Part shown: positions 42,346-51,260 of the stretch, piece by piece
Position numbering within the stretch: position 1 is the first letter of the stretch
Layout: each line of letters opens with the position of its first letter
Assembly (NCBI RefSeq): GCF_009769385.1
Contig: NZ_VKAB01000030.1
Coordinates: forward strand, 96,854 to 160,853
Direction: 5' to 3'
DNA: 64,000 bases
DNA from: Saccharothrix deserti
GTDB lineage: Bacteria > Actinomycetota > Actinomycetes > Mycobacteriales > Pseudonocardiaceae
The notes under the pieces: model-generated
Told to the model about the DNA's origin: nothing
The model's input: the letters and a program-made list of their open reading frames with translations, nothing else
Database searches by the model: none
Program-made: the position numbers and the translations under genes

Positions 42346-43767
42346 ATGACGGCTGTGACGGTGTCCACCATCGCCGCGCTCGCCGCAGGCGTGATCGTCG
42401 TACTCTGGCGCACTTCTCTTCGGACCAAGCCGGCACGTGCTCCGCGTCCCCTGGAGACGAACCGGACGCACCTCTACCGGCTGGACGGCGGTGGGGTGGA
42501 ACGCCGACTGGGGGTGGTGACCGGCGACCTGCGCCGCGTCCGCTCCGCACAGGTGTGGGTCAACCCGGAGAACACCGAGATGAGGATGGCGCGGGTCGAC
42601 GAGTTCTCCGTTTCCGCGATCATCCGCCACGAGGGTGCCCGTCGTGACGCCACCGGCCGGATCACGTCCGACCTGATCGTGGACGAGTTGGACCGCCTGG
42701 TCGGTTCGCGGCGTCCGGTGCCCGCCGGCACGGCGATCGTCACCGGTGCGGGCGCGTTGGCGCGGTTCGGGGTGCGGTACGTCGTGCACTCGGCCGCCGT
42801 CCACGGTGAGCCCGGAGCGGGTTACCGCCAGGTGCGGGAAGTGGGCCGGTGTGTCACCGCGGTGCTCGCGGCAATCGATCGGATCGACGACCACCGGCCG
42901 GTCGAGTCGGTGCTGTTCCCGTTGCTCGGCGCCGGGCAGGGTGGTGGCGACCCCCGCAAGACCGCGGTCGTGCTCACCAGCGCGGTCACCGATTACCTCG
43001 CCGCGACACCGACCTCCTCGATCAGGACCGTGCACGTGCTCGCTTACACGGACGTGGAGCTGGACGCGTGCTTCGAGGCGTGCAAGCGGTTGGGCCTGCG
43101 GCCCATCGCCGGCGAACAGGTCCAGGACGCGCCGGTGCTCACGGCCGCCGACACCGGGGACGGGATCGGCGGCGTGCCCGCGAATCCGGCGGAGCCGCTC
43201 GCCAAGACCCTCCACATCGGGTTCTCCATCGATGTCGTCGGCTTCGGCAGCCGCCCTGCGCCCGGCCGTGATGCGGTGCAGCAGCGGCTGGTCCGACTGC
43301 TGCGCGGGGTGCTGGCCGACGCGGGGATCGACCTCGACCAGGTGCGCCACGAATGGCTCGGCGACGGCGCGTCCGTCTACCTGCCGAACGACCTGGACCC
43401 CAGCCGAGCGCTGGCGGTGCTGGTCACCGCCACTTCCCGGCGCCTCGCCGAGGACAACCGGGCGCACGCCGACCGCGTTCGGTTGCGCATGGCGATGACA
43501 CTCGGGCTGATGGGGCCCGGCGAGACGGGTTTCTCGGGCCCGCTCGCCGTGGAGCTGGCCCGTATGACGGACGCCGCTCCCCTGCGCCGGGCCATCGCGG
43601 ACGAGCCGCGTCACGACCTCGCCGTCCTGGTGTCGGACTACCTGTACACGCACGTCGTCCGACTGGGTTACGCGGACCTGCCGGCCGCCGCGTTCCGCCG
43701 GGTGGACGTCGCGGTGAAGGAGTTCACGGCTCCCGCTTGGCTCTGGTTGCCGGGATCGACCGGATGA
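42346..43767 (+). CDS. Membrane-anchored macro domain-nucleotidyl cyclase protein
   Basis: 473 residues from the ATG at 42346 (AGGAG site). One N-terminal helix (VSTIAALAAGVIVVLW) anchors it. Residues ~35-225 read as a macro domain: LGVVTGDLRRVRSAQVWVNPEN, AIIRHEGA, TAIVTGAGALARFGVRYVVHSA, LFPLLGAGQGGGDPRKTA. Residues ~260-465 resemble a class III nucleotidyl cyclase: IGFSIDVVGFGSRPAPGRDAVQQRL with a candidate metal aspartate, then WLGDGASVYLP with the second, and a closing LVSDYLYTHVVR. Macro domains bind or hydrolyse ADP-ribose-type ligands. I infer sensing by the macro domain coupled to cyclic-nucleotide synthesis. Both active sites look largely intact but this is by eye. Confidence 0.65.
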   Translation: MTAVTVSTIAALAAGVIVVLWRTSLRTKPARAPRPLETNRTHLYRLDGGGVERRLGVVTGDLRRVRSAQVWVNPENTEMRMARVDEFSVSAIIRHEGARRDATGRITSDLIVDELDRLVGSRRPVPAGTAIVTGAGALARFGVRYVVHSAAVHGEPGAGYRQVREVGRCVTAVLAAIDRIDDHRPVESVLFPLLGAGQGGGDPRKTAVVLTSAVTDYLAATPTSSIRTVHVLAYTDVELDACFEACKRLGLRPIAGEQVQDAPVLTAADTGDGIGGVPANPAEPLAKTLHIGFSIDVVGFGSRPAPGRDAVQQRLVRLLRGVLADAGIDLDQVRHEWLGDGASVYLPNDLDPSRALAVLVTATSRRLAEDNRAHADRVRLRMAMTLGLMGPGETGFSGPLAVELARMTDAAPLRRAIADEPRHDLAVLVSDYLYTHVVRLGYADLPAAAFRRVDVAVKEFTAPAWLWLPGSTG

Positions 43768-43897
43768 GCCGGCGGCACGAGCGGCGCCGGGTCACCGGAA
43801 GGTCCCGATGAGGACGAACGCGGCCCAGGTGCCCGGATCCGCGTAAGCCCCGACGCCGCTGTCCGGCAACGCGAGCTCCGCCCGGCGGAGGGCGCGA

Positions 43898-44227
43898 TCA
43901 CCGGGAGGGCGCCTCGGGCACGGGACGGTCCGGCTGGTCGTCCAACACGTGCACGAGCCGGTTGACCCGCTCGCGCACCGGTTCCGGTGGCGGCTCCCGA
44001 TCACGCCGTTCGTCACCCAGGCGAGTGATTCGCAACGGGCTGGCCAGTTCGAGGGCGATCGTCGCCGCGCGCAGCGCCTGTCGGTCTCCGGCCTCGGTCG
44101 CGGTGATCGCCGACGCGAGGAGCTCGGCGATCTCCTCCCACTCGGCCGACGTCGTCCGCCAGCCGAGGACGTCCAGGGCGACCTCTCGGGCGTCGTCACG
44201 GATCTCGTCGTCGCTCACCGTGCTCAT
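43898..44227 (-). CDS. CATRA system-associated small protein
   Basis: 109 residues, helical. SDDEIRDDAREVALDVLGWRTTSAEWEEIAELLASA, a middle AALRAATIALELASPLRITRLG and a C-terminal VRERVNRLVHVLDD match the pattern of the small proteins encoded beside CATRA genes (CASPASE/TPR repeat-associated conflict systems). From memory, not from a search. It is divergent from the CATRA-phosphorylase gene with a 53-base gap, so the two are probably co-regulated. Confidence 0.7.
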   Translation of the reverse strand: MSTVSDDEIRDDAREVALDVLGWRTTSAEWEEIAELLASAITATEAGDRQALRAATIALELASPLRITRLGDERRDREPPPEPVRERVNRLVHVLDDQPDRPVPEAPSR

Positions 44228-44280
44228 GTCGCGACTCTATCCATGGCATCGTGGACGGGCGAGCTACCACGCGAGGGGAG

Positions 44281-46170
44281 GTGTCCGCAATTATCGTGTC
44301 CCAACAGGAATTGGTGGTTCACCTCTACACGCACGCGGAAGGACCACACCAGGCCGAGGCAGCAGCGGAAGTCGCCGCGATGTGGGACCGCTGCCGTGAC
44401 GAGCTCGGCACGACGGACGCCGTTCCCGGTCTCGGTCTGCCCGTCGAACCCGGCGGGCTCGGTCCTCCTGGAAGCGGCACGATCGCTCTGGCAGCCGCAC
44501 AACGTCCGGACACGCACGTCCAGGTCCTGCTGCGGCTGCACCACGACGTGCTCAACCTCTCCGTGTTCGCGGGTCCACCCGGGACGACTTGGCCACAGCA
44601 GGAAAATCTGTTGGCGCCGGTGTTCGGCACGCCCTCCCGGGCCTTCATCGGAACGGCGTGGCTGTATCTGGGCAAGGATGACGAACCCTCGGCGGCAGGC
44701 GGCCGGGAGCTCGCGCCGGGCATCGTGCTGCGGGAGACCTCCGCCCGCGTCGACACCCGCGTGGACAGGCGCTTCGTCGTGCTGGCGCCGACGGACCGCG
44801 ATGACCAGCTGAGCGACTGGACGTGGGGCAACGGCGGTGTGGCGATGTCCCCGCTGGCGCGGTACCTCATGCACGTGGCCAAGTTGCGTTACCAGATCCG
44901 GGTGCACGCGGCCCTGCCACCGGCTTCCGAGCTGTGCCGGCGACTGGAAGACGCGTTGGCACGCGGCGACCACGACGAGCTGAAGGCGAGCCGGTTCGAC
45001 ATCGCCCGGCAGCTCGCCGCCCTCCGGGCCATGCGACGGACCGTGGAGATCGCGAGCGCCAACGCGGTCACCGCGCTGGGACCGGCCGCGGGCGCGCCGG
45101 GTGGCACGGACCCGATAGGCGACGACCGCGCGCTCGCGGACTTCTTCACCCAGAGGCTCGACGACGACATCACCTACCTCGAAACGTCCGCGGAAGGCGC
45201 ACGACAGATGACCGATCTCCTGCCCGAGATCACCCGACGACGCCGTGAACCGACCTTCGGCATCGTCACCGCGATGCCCGAGGAGTTCGCGGCCGTGCGG
45301 TTCATGTTGGACGACGAGGAGCGGCTGAACGTCCGGGGAGATCGGGCGAACTACTTCATCGGCACCATGCCCAGCGCGGTCGCGGACGAGCCGCACGTCG
45401 TCGTGGTGACGTTGCTGGGCGAGACCGCCAACAGCTCCGCCGCCGACGGCTGCGCGAACCTCGCCCGCAGCTTCGGGACGGTCAACTGCGTGGTGATGTG
45501 CGGCATCGCCGCCGGCGTGCCCGCGGTGACGGAGCCGCGCAAGCACGTTCGGCTGGGTGACGTCGTCGTGGCCAGCTGGGGAATCGTCGACTACGACCAC
45601 GTCGTGGACCGGCCGGACGGCACCGAGCAGCGCCAGTCCCACCCTCGACCGTCGTCCCTGCTGAAGCACGCGGCCAATCTCGTGGAAACCCACGAGCGCA
45701 TGGGGAACCGACCGTGGGAGGCGCACATCGACGCCGCGGTGAGCCTGCACCCCGACTTCGCGCGGCCTCCCGCGGACACCGACGTCGTCTACGCGACGGA
45801 CGGCGGGACAGCCGTCCTCCCCCACCCCGACCCGCTGACGAGCGGACACCGGCCGGGCAGACCGAAGGTGCACCACGGCCACATCGGCAGCGCCGACCGC
45901 TCGCTGCGCAACCTGGCCAGGCGCGACGAGGTCGCCGCCCGCCACGACCTGCGCGCGTTGGAGATGGAGGGCACGGGCATCGGCAAGTCCAGCTTCGCCA
46001 ACGGTCTGGAGTGGTACGTGGTGCGGGGCATCAGTGATTACGGCGACCTGCGCACCGGTCACCTGTGGCGCAACCACGCCGCGCTGGTCGCGGCGGCCTA
46101 CGTGAAGGCGTTGCTCGCCGAGTGCGCGCCGATCGAGGTTCGCGGTGGGCACGTGACCGGCAACCGCTAG
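44281..46170 (+). CDS. CATRA domain-nucleoside phosphorylase fusion
   Basis: Start chosen at the GTG at 44281; GTG 44296 and GTG 44251 are in frame (AGGGGAGG at 44274-44281 favours 44296). About 630 residues. Residues ~5-280 are the CATRA region: QQELVVHLYTHAEGPHQAEA, RPDTHVQVLLRLHHDVLNLSVFAGPPG. Residues ~325-620 form a PNP_UDP/MTAN-type nucleoside phosphorylase domain: FGIVTAMPEEFAAVRFML, VMCGIAAGVPAV, HVRLGDVVVASWGI, ALEMEGTGIGKSS, GISDYGDLRTGH. In this family the glutamate in the EMEG motif binds ribose. CATRA systems join a sensor to a variable effector, and here the effector would split nucleosides. Confidence 0.78.
   Translation: MSAIIVSQQELVVHLYTHAEGPHQAEAAAEVAAMWDRCRDELGTTDAVPGLGLPVEPGGLGPPGSGTIALAAAQRPDTHVQVLLRLHHDVLNLSVFAGPPGTTWPQQENLLAPVFGTPSRAFIGTAWLYLGKDDEPSAAGGRELAPGIVLRETSARVDTRVDRRFVVLAPTDRDDQLSDWTWGNGGVAMSPLARYLMHVAKLRYQIRVHAALPPASELCRRLEDALARGDHDELKASRFDIARQLAALRAMRRTVEIASANAVTALGPAAGAPGGTDPIGDDRALADFFTQRLDDDITYLETSAEGARQMTDLLPEITRRRREPTFGIVTAMPEEFAAVRFMLDDEERLNVRGDRANYFIGTMPSAVADEPHVVVVTLLGETANSSAADGCANLARSFGTVNCVVMCGIAAGVPAVTEPRKHVRLGDVVVASWGIVDYDHVVDRPDGTEQRQSHPRPSSLLKHAANLVETHERMGNRPWEAHIDAAVSLHPDFARPPADTDVVYATDGGTAVLPHPDPLTSGHRPGRPKVHHGHIGSADRSLRNLARRDEVAARHDLRALEMEGTGIGKSSFANGLEWYVVRGISDYGDLRTGHLWRNHAALVAAAYVKALLAECAPIEVRGGHVTGNR
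44282..44296 (+). promoter_or_regulatory. 15-nt box, copy 1 (CATRA start)
   Basis: TGTCCGCAATTATCG. Matches 14 of 15 bases with the two boxes TGTCCGCAATTTTCG at 61410 and 61503. It overlaps the possible starts at 44281 and 44296. Confidence 0.45.
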
Positions 46171-46193
46171 ACACGGGCACGAAGGGAACGACC

Positions 46194-49193
46194 ATGCTCC
46201 GCAAGTTCCACGTCGACCGCGCCTACCGGGCCAGGAAACAGTTCTTCGCCGAGAAGACGCGGCCGAACCTCGACCGCGCGATAGACCTGCTCACCGCGGC
46301 CCTGCGACGATTTCCGCCCTATTCGGACGACGTCGAACGAGTGCTGCTCGCACTGAACCTGGGCAACCTGCTGACCGTCCGGTTCAAGTGGACGAAAACG
46401 CGCGCCGACGTGAACGCCGCGGTCGAGTGCCTGCGGGAAGCGGCCGACCACCCGCACGGTCCGCGTCACCTGTGCGCGATGGGGTTGACCGAGGCGCTCG
46501 AAGCCCGGTACACGCACTACTTCGAGGACGAGGACGCCCGCGAGCTCATCGACATGCGGCGCGAGGTGCTCAGGCTGACGCCGGGCAACCGCCCCGAGCA
46601 CGTCGCCGCCCTCCTGGCCCTGGACCGCACGATCAAGCTGTGGGCGGTCGCGAACGACGTTCCCTACGAAACCAGGATCCCCCTGGACGACGGCCTGCGT
46701 GACGACGAAAGCACGAGGTACCTGACGTCCGGCGTGGCGGTCGTCCGCCGGCTCGAACACGGCGGTGATCCGCCGGAACTCGACCGGGCGATCCGCCTGG
46801 TCCGGCACGGGCTCGCCTTGGCCGTCAGCCCCCACCGGCGCACCACCTGCCAGGTCTTGCTCGCCTGGCTGCTGCTCAAGCGGTATGACATCGCCCACGA
46901 CACAGCCGACGTGGACGAAGCGCTCAAACTCTGGGGAAAGCTCGCCGATGTGCGTGGAGAGCCTGTCGACGGCATGCCGCCGGTCGAGGTCGTGCTCGAC
47001 ACGTTCGCGCGCACGCTGCACACCGCGTTCAAGCACACCGGCGCGATGCACTACCTGAAAAAGGCCGTGACCTACGCGTGCCGAGCCGAACGAGAACATC
47101 CCGCCGACGGCGAAACGCACTACACGTACCAGTACAACCTCAGCATCGCGCTCGGCACGCTCGCCGACGAGACGGACAACGACGCCACTCGTGACAAGGC
47201 CCTGCGGTTCATCAGATCCGCCAACGACGCCTGCCCGGACTCGAATCCGCGGAAGCCCTCCTACCTGTCGAGGCTGTCGTCGGCCCTCCGGGACGTGCCC
47301 GGCGAGGTGGACGAAGCGGTCCGGTTCGGCCGAGCCGCGCTGGCCCTGGCCGGGCCCGGTCACCAGCACCACGTCGAAGCCCTGAAAGCGTTGGGCGCGG
47401 CCCTGATGAGGCGCGGCAAGGCCACGGCTCACGCAGGCGACCTGGACGAGGCGATCCGGCACATGGGCGCCGCCGTGGCGGCCACCCGAGGACGGATCCA
47501 CCACGAGAGCCTCGTCGACCTCGCCGTGTGCCACGTCGCGCGCTACGAAACCCTGCACGACGAGGAGTCCCGTCGAGCAGCCGTCGCCGCGTTGCGCGTG
47601 GTCGCGGGGTGGCCGTTGGGCACACCGGACCGACGGGTCGACGCCGCGCGCGAGTGGGGCTACCTCGAACGCCTGGCGGGCAACTGGGCGGAAGCGGCCA
47701 CGGCGTACGAGACAGCCGTCGAACTGCTCGGTCATACCGCACCGAGCAGCATCCCGGTCGCGGACCGGAACCGGGTGTTGGGCACCCGGTACGGCTTGGC
47801 GTCCGACGCGGCCGCCTGCTTCCTCCAGATCGGTGATGTGGAACGCGCGGTCGAACTGCTCGAACTGGGCCGAGGGGTCATGCTGGCGCGGGGGATCGAC
47901 GCCAGGAGCGACCTGGCGGAGCTGACCACCGCGCATCCGCGGCTGGCGGAGGAGTTCGAACGCCTGCGCACCGCGGTCGACACCATGGACGCCGACGAGA
48001 CGGGCGGGCAGGCGTTCGACGACGCCATGAACCTGCTTCCCCGCGACCGGGGCGACCGTGAGCCGCCGAGCACCGGCGACTTCGGCTGGCGCGAGCGGTT
48101 GATCGCCCGACGGGACGCGAAACTGGTCGAGATCCGCGGGCAGGACGGCTTCGAGCGCTTCCTGCTCGCTCCGCGTGCCGCCGACTTGGTCGCCGCCGCC
48201 TCGGACGGCCCGATCGTGATCGTGAACGTCAGCCCCGTCCGCTGCGACGCGATCATCCTCGACCGCGGCGGGATCGACCTGGTCGCGCTGGAAGGCGTGT
48301 CACCGGATTCGATCGAGGCCGCACTGGATGACGACGAGGACGACTACCGCTGGTTCACGCGTTCCTTCGGCTGGCTGTGGGACATGGTGGCGAGCCCGGT
48401 CCTCACCCGGCTGGACCTGTCCGACCACCCGCGGCTGTGGTGGTGCGCCACCGGAGTGCTGTCCGCGCTTCCGCTGCACGCGGCGGGCCACCACGACCGA
48501 CCGGGCCAGTCGGTGGTCGACCACGTCGTCAGCTCCTACACGCCCACGGTCCGAGCGCTGATCCACGCCCGCAAGCACTCGGCGGTCCGACCCGGAGGTC
48601 CGGTGGTGGCCGTGAGCATGCCGAGCACGCCCGACCAGGACACCCTTCCCGGAGCCGCCGCCGAGGTCGCCCTGCTGTCCCGCGAGTTTCCCGGTTCCAC
48701 CGTGACGTTGACCGGGCCGCAAGCGACGCACACGAGCGTCCGAGAAGCCCTCGTCGGTGCACGGGTCGCCCACTTCGCCTGCCACGCCGTGGCGCAACCG
48801 GGCGAGCCATCGGCCAGTCGCCTGCTCCTGGAGGACCACGAGGCGCACCCACTGACGGTCCACGACATCTCGCGCTTGCGGCTGGACTCCGCCGAGCTGG
48901 CGTTCCTGTCCGCGTGCGAGAGCGCCGACAGCGGTGGGGTGACCGTGGCGGACGAGGCCCTCAGCCTCGCTGTGGCGTTCCAACTCGCCGGCTTCCCGCG
49001 AGTGGTCGCCAGCCTCTGGCCGGTATCGGACACCGCGGCGAAGCGCATCGTCCGGGACTTCTACCAAGTCTTCGCCAACACCTCGGGCGGGGACGCGGCG
49101 GCGAAAGCGCTGCACGAAGCGGCGCTCCGATTCCGAAAGCGACGCCCCGAGCTCCCCTTCCTGTGGGCGCCGTTCATCCACTCGGGTGCGTAA
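46194..49193 (+). CDS. Second TPR-CHAT protease
   Basis: 999 residues from the ATG at 46194 (GAAGGGAACGACC upstream). TPR-like N-terminal two-thirds (LDRAIDLLTAALRRFPPYSDDVERVLLALNLGN, LDEAIRHMGAAVAATRG) and a C-terminal CHAT domain: LWWCATGVLSALPLHAAGHH, VAHFACHAVAQ with the catalytic His 864, and LAFLSACESAD with the catalytic Cys 908. It follows the CATRA-phosphorylase gene by 23 bases and so is in the same operon. It is a paralogue of the CHAT protein at 39297; the order CHAT, macro-cyclase, CATRA, CHAT suggests both belong to one locus. Confidence 0.9.
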   Translation: MLRKFHVDRAYRARKQFFAEKTRPNLDRAIDLLTAALRRFPPYSDDVERVLLALNLGNLLTVRFKWTKTRADVNAAVECLREAADHPHGPRHLCAMGLTEALEARYTHYFEDEDARELIDMRREVLRLTPGNRPEHVAALLALDRTIKLWAVANDVPYETRIPLDDGLRDDESTRYLTSGVAVVRRLEHGGDPPELDRAIRLVRHGLALAVSPHRRTTCQVLLAWLLLKRYDIAHDTADVDEALKLWGKLADVRGEPVDGMPPVEVVLDTFARTLHTAFKHTGAMHYLKKAVTYACRAEREHPADGETHYTYQYNLSIALGTLADETDNDATRDKALRFIRSANDACPDSNPRKPSYLSRLSSALRDVPGEVDEAVRFGRAALALAGPGHQHHVEALKALGAALMRRGKATAHAGDLDEAIRHMGAAVAATRGRIHHESLVDLAVCHVARYETLHDEESRRAAVAALRVVAGWPLGTPDRRVDAAREWGYLERLAGNWAEAATAYETAVELLGHTAPSSIPVADRNRVLGTRYGLASDAAACFLQIGDVERAVELLELGRGVMLARGIDARSDLAELTTAHPRLAEEFERLRTAVDTMDADETGGQAFDDAMNLLPRDRGDREPPSTGDFGWRERLIARRDAKLVEIRGQDGFERFLLAPRAADLVAAASDGPIVIVNVSPVRCDAIILDRGGIDLVALEGVSPDSIEAALDDDEDDYRWFTRSFGWLWDMVASPVLTRLDLSDHPRLWWCATGVLSALPLHAAGHHDRPGQSVVDHVVSSYTPTVRALIHARKHSAVRPGGPVVAVSMPSTPDQDTLPGAAAEVALLSREFPGSTVTLTGPQATHTSVREALVGARVAHFACHAVAQPGEPSASRLLLEDHEAHPLTVHDISRLRLDSAELAFLSACESADSGGVTVADEALSLAVAFQLAGFPRVVASLWPVSDTAAKRIVRDFYQVFANTSGGDAAAKALHEAALRFRKRRPELPFLWAPFIHSGA

Positions 49194-49265
49194 ACACACC
49201 CGTCACGGCGGCTACCGGCGTGGCCTCGGCTCACCGGGCCAACGACGCCAATTCGCAGCACGCCG

Positions 49266-51260
49266 TCAGCCCACCACCGGCGTCGGTTCTCCCCACTCCC
49301 GGTCCCGCTCGACGGCCTCGCGGTTCTTGGCCGCGTCGCTGAGGGACTGCACCTGAGCACCCGGCACCGAGGCGGCGACAAGCTCGGGCCGACTTCCGGG
49401 TTTGGCCAGTGGCTCGTGGACTTTGACGCACCTCCACCGATCGCCCTGGCCGCCTTCGCTCTCGCACACTCCCTGCGGGTAATAGGAATCGTCGACCCGG
49501 ACGAACGCGAACACCTTCGCGCTCCCGGACGGGAGACGGATCTCCACGGTGCCTTCCGCCAACGAGGCGGGAGCGTCGACCGTCGTCGGAGCTGGAGCCT
49601 CCGTGGTCGGCTGCACGGGAACCTGCGACGACGGCTCCACCGTCGACGCGACGGCCGGCTCGCCGGAACCGGAGTCGCCGACCAGGACACCCACCAGGAA
49701 CACGACCGCCAGCACCGCGACCACAACACCCGCGAGGACGACGGGGTAACGGCGACTGCGCCGTGCCGACTCGAGTTTCCGCGCTATGTGGCCCACCGGA
49801 GCGGATGGTCGGCTGCCTTGCGACCACCGCTCGAACGCGGCCTTGCTGATCTCGTCGTTACCGCCCTGCCAGGCGCCGCTGCCGAGCATCGTCGCGAGCT
49901 GGTCGGACTGGCACTTCGCGACCAGCTTCGCGGCGTGCTTGCGCCCGTCCCGACGTTCGAGGTCCTCGAACCCCGGTCCGTAGAGGACCTGCAGGAACGT
50001 GTGCAGCAGTTCGTGCCTCGCATCGACCTCCACGAACCTGGTCACGGTGTCCACCGCGCGAACGTCGAGCACCTCGCGCAACTGTTCACGACGCCAAGGG
50101 TCCCGCTTCAGCCGTTCGAGGTGGGTCGTGAAATCCCGGAGGGACCTGGCGGCGATCAACGGGTCGACGCCCTTGGCCCTGACCTCCCGGGTCGGCACCG
50201 CGCTGGAAGGCACCGCGCTGTGCGGCACGCTCGCGTGCACCGGCCGAGGCGGCACGGGTTCACCCGGAGTCGGCTGGTACGGGATCGACGGTTGGTGGTC
50301 GCGCCGCCCCGGGAACGACATGTCGCGCACGCCCTCGTCGGAACGATCGGTGCGGTCGGGACGGCCGGAGCTGTCCGGGTGCTGAAGGAACTCGGGGCGA
50401 ACCGCGGCGTTGCCGCCCACCGCCACCACCGGAACGACTCCCTCGCCGAACAACTCGGCGACCAGCCGATCGGCGACGTCGGTGTGCCGCCGCTGCACCG
50501 GTGGCCGGTCCAGGTTGACGATCGCGCGGCGCACGACCCCGGTGGTGGACGGCTGCACCGGCAGGAACACGATCTCCGGCAGGTTCTCCACGCTGGAGTC
50601 GTGGCGGTCCTCGTAGGTGGAGAACGACCACCGCCGGTGGTGCGACGACTGCCTGGCGAGGTACTGGTCCGCCGCCGCGCGCAGTGCCCACACCATCGCC
50701 GGCCGGAGCTGGTCGGGGCACCCGATGACGCTCAACGGGTCAGCGGGATCGTCGAGCAGCCGGGCCAGCACGGTGACCAACTCGGTCCGGTACTTGGCGA
50801 TCTGCGCGCGCAACCGGTCGTCCACGTCGGGAACGTCGTCGAAGTACGTCGGCGCGATCGTGGCCAGCCGAATCCCGGAATCGACCGTGTCCTCCCAGAT
50901 CCACCGTTCGGGTGGCAGCATCCCGAGGCCCAGGGCACGCGACACGTCGAGGACCGAGGCGGGCCCGATCAGCGCGTGCGCGTTCCCACGACCGACGGAG
51001 TGCCCGCGCCTGACCCTGCGCATGGCCACCGCCGTGTCACCGAACAGCAGGTACGACAGGGCACTCTGCGGCGGGTCGACGCTGTCGACCGGCTGGAGCC
51101 GGACGTGGTCCTTCAACCTCGCCAGCCAGCGCCGGTGCTCCTCCCCTTCCGATCCCCCGAACCCCTCGAACGAGGAGGCGATGATCGTGTGCCCGGTGGT
51201 GTCGTAGGACCACCCGAAGAACGCCTGGTGGATCACGTCGCCGGAACGAGGCGCGGTCAT
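49266..51260 (-). CDS. GAP1-like (GTPase-associated) membrane protein
   Basis: Start at the ATG at 51260, overlapping the GTPase stop; 664 residues. N-terminal DVIHQAFFGWSYDTTGHTII and ALSYLLFGDTAVAMRRVRRG followed by GRGNAHALIGPASVLDV resembles the N-domain of GTPase-associated protein 1. The middle is helical with proline-rich linkers (PYQPTPGEPVPPRPVHA). Near residue 540-562 a single transmembrane helix (VVLAGVVVAVLAVVFLVGVLVG) leads to a Thr/Pro-rich stretch and a small extracellular beta-domain (TVEIRLPSGSAKVFAFVRV). Last gene of the six-gene operon. Family name from memory of the pattern. Confidence 0.6.
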   Translation of the reverse strand: MTAPRSGDVIHQAFFGWSYDTTGHTIIASSFEGFGGSEGEEHRRWLARLKDHVRLQPVDSVDPPQSALSYLLFGDTAVAMRRVRRGHSVGRGNAHALIGPASVLDVSRALGLGMLPPERWIWEDTVDSGIRLATIAPTYFDDVPDVDDRLRAQIAKYRTELVTVLARLLDDPADPLSVIGCPDQLRPAMVWALRAAADQYLARQSSHHRRWSFSTYEDRHDSSVENLPEIVFLPVQPSTTGVVRRAIVNLDRPPVQRRHTDVADRLVAELFGEGVVPVVAVGGNAAVRPEFLQHPDSSGRPDRTDRSDEGVRDMSFPGRRDHQPSIPYQPTPGEPVPPRPVHASVPHSAVPSSAVPTREVRAKGVDPLIAARSLRDFTTHLERLKRDPWRREQLREVLDVRAVDTVTRFVEVDARHELLHTFLQVLYGPGFEDLERRDGRKHAAKLVAKCQSDQLATMLGSGAWQGGNDEISKAAFERWSQGSRPSAPVGHIARKLESARRSRRYPVVLAGVVVAVLAVVFLVGVLVGDSGSGEPAVASTVEPSSQVPVQPTTEAPAPTTVDAPASLAEGTVEIRLPSGSAKVFAFVRVDDSYYPQGVCESEGGQGDRWRCVKVHEPLAKPGSRPELVAASVPGAQVQSLSDAAKNREAVERDREWGEPTPVVG

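Noticed and set aside
43768..43897. Terminator hairpin between the macro-cyclase and CATRA-associated genes
   Set aside because: Only 6-bp stems are present (for example 43876-43890), too short to call.
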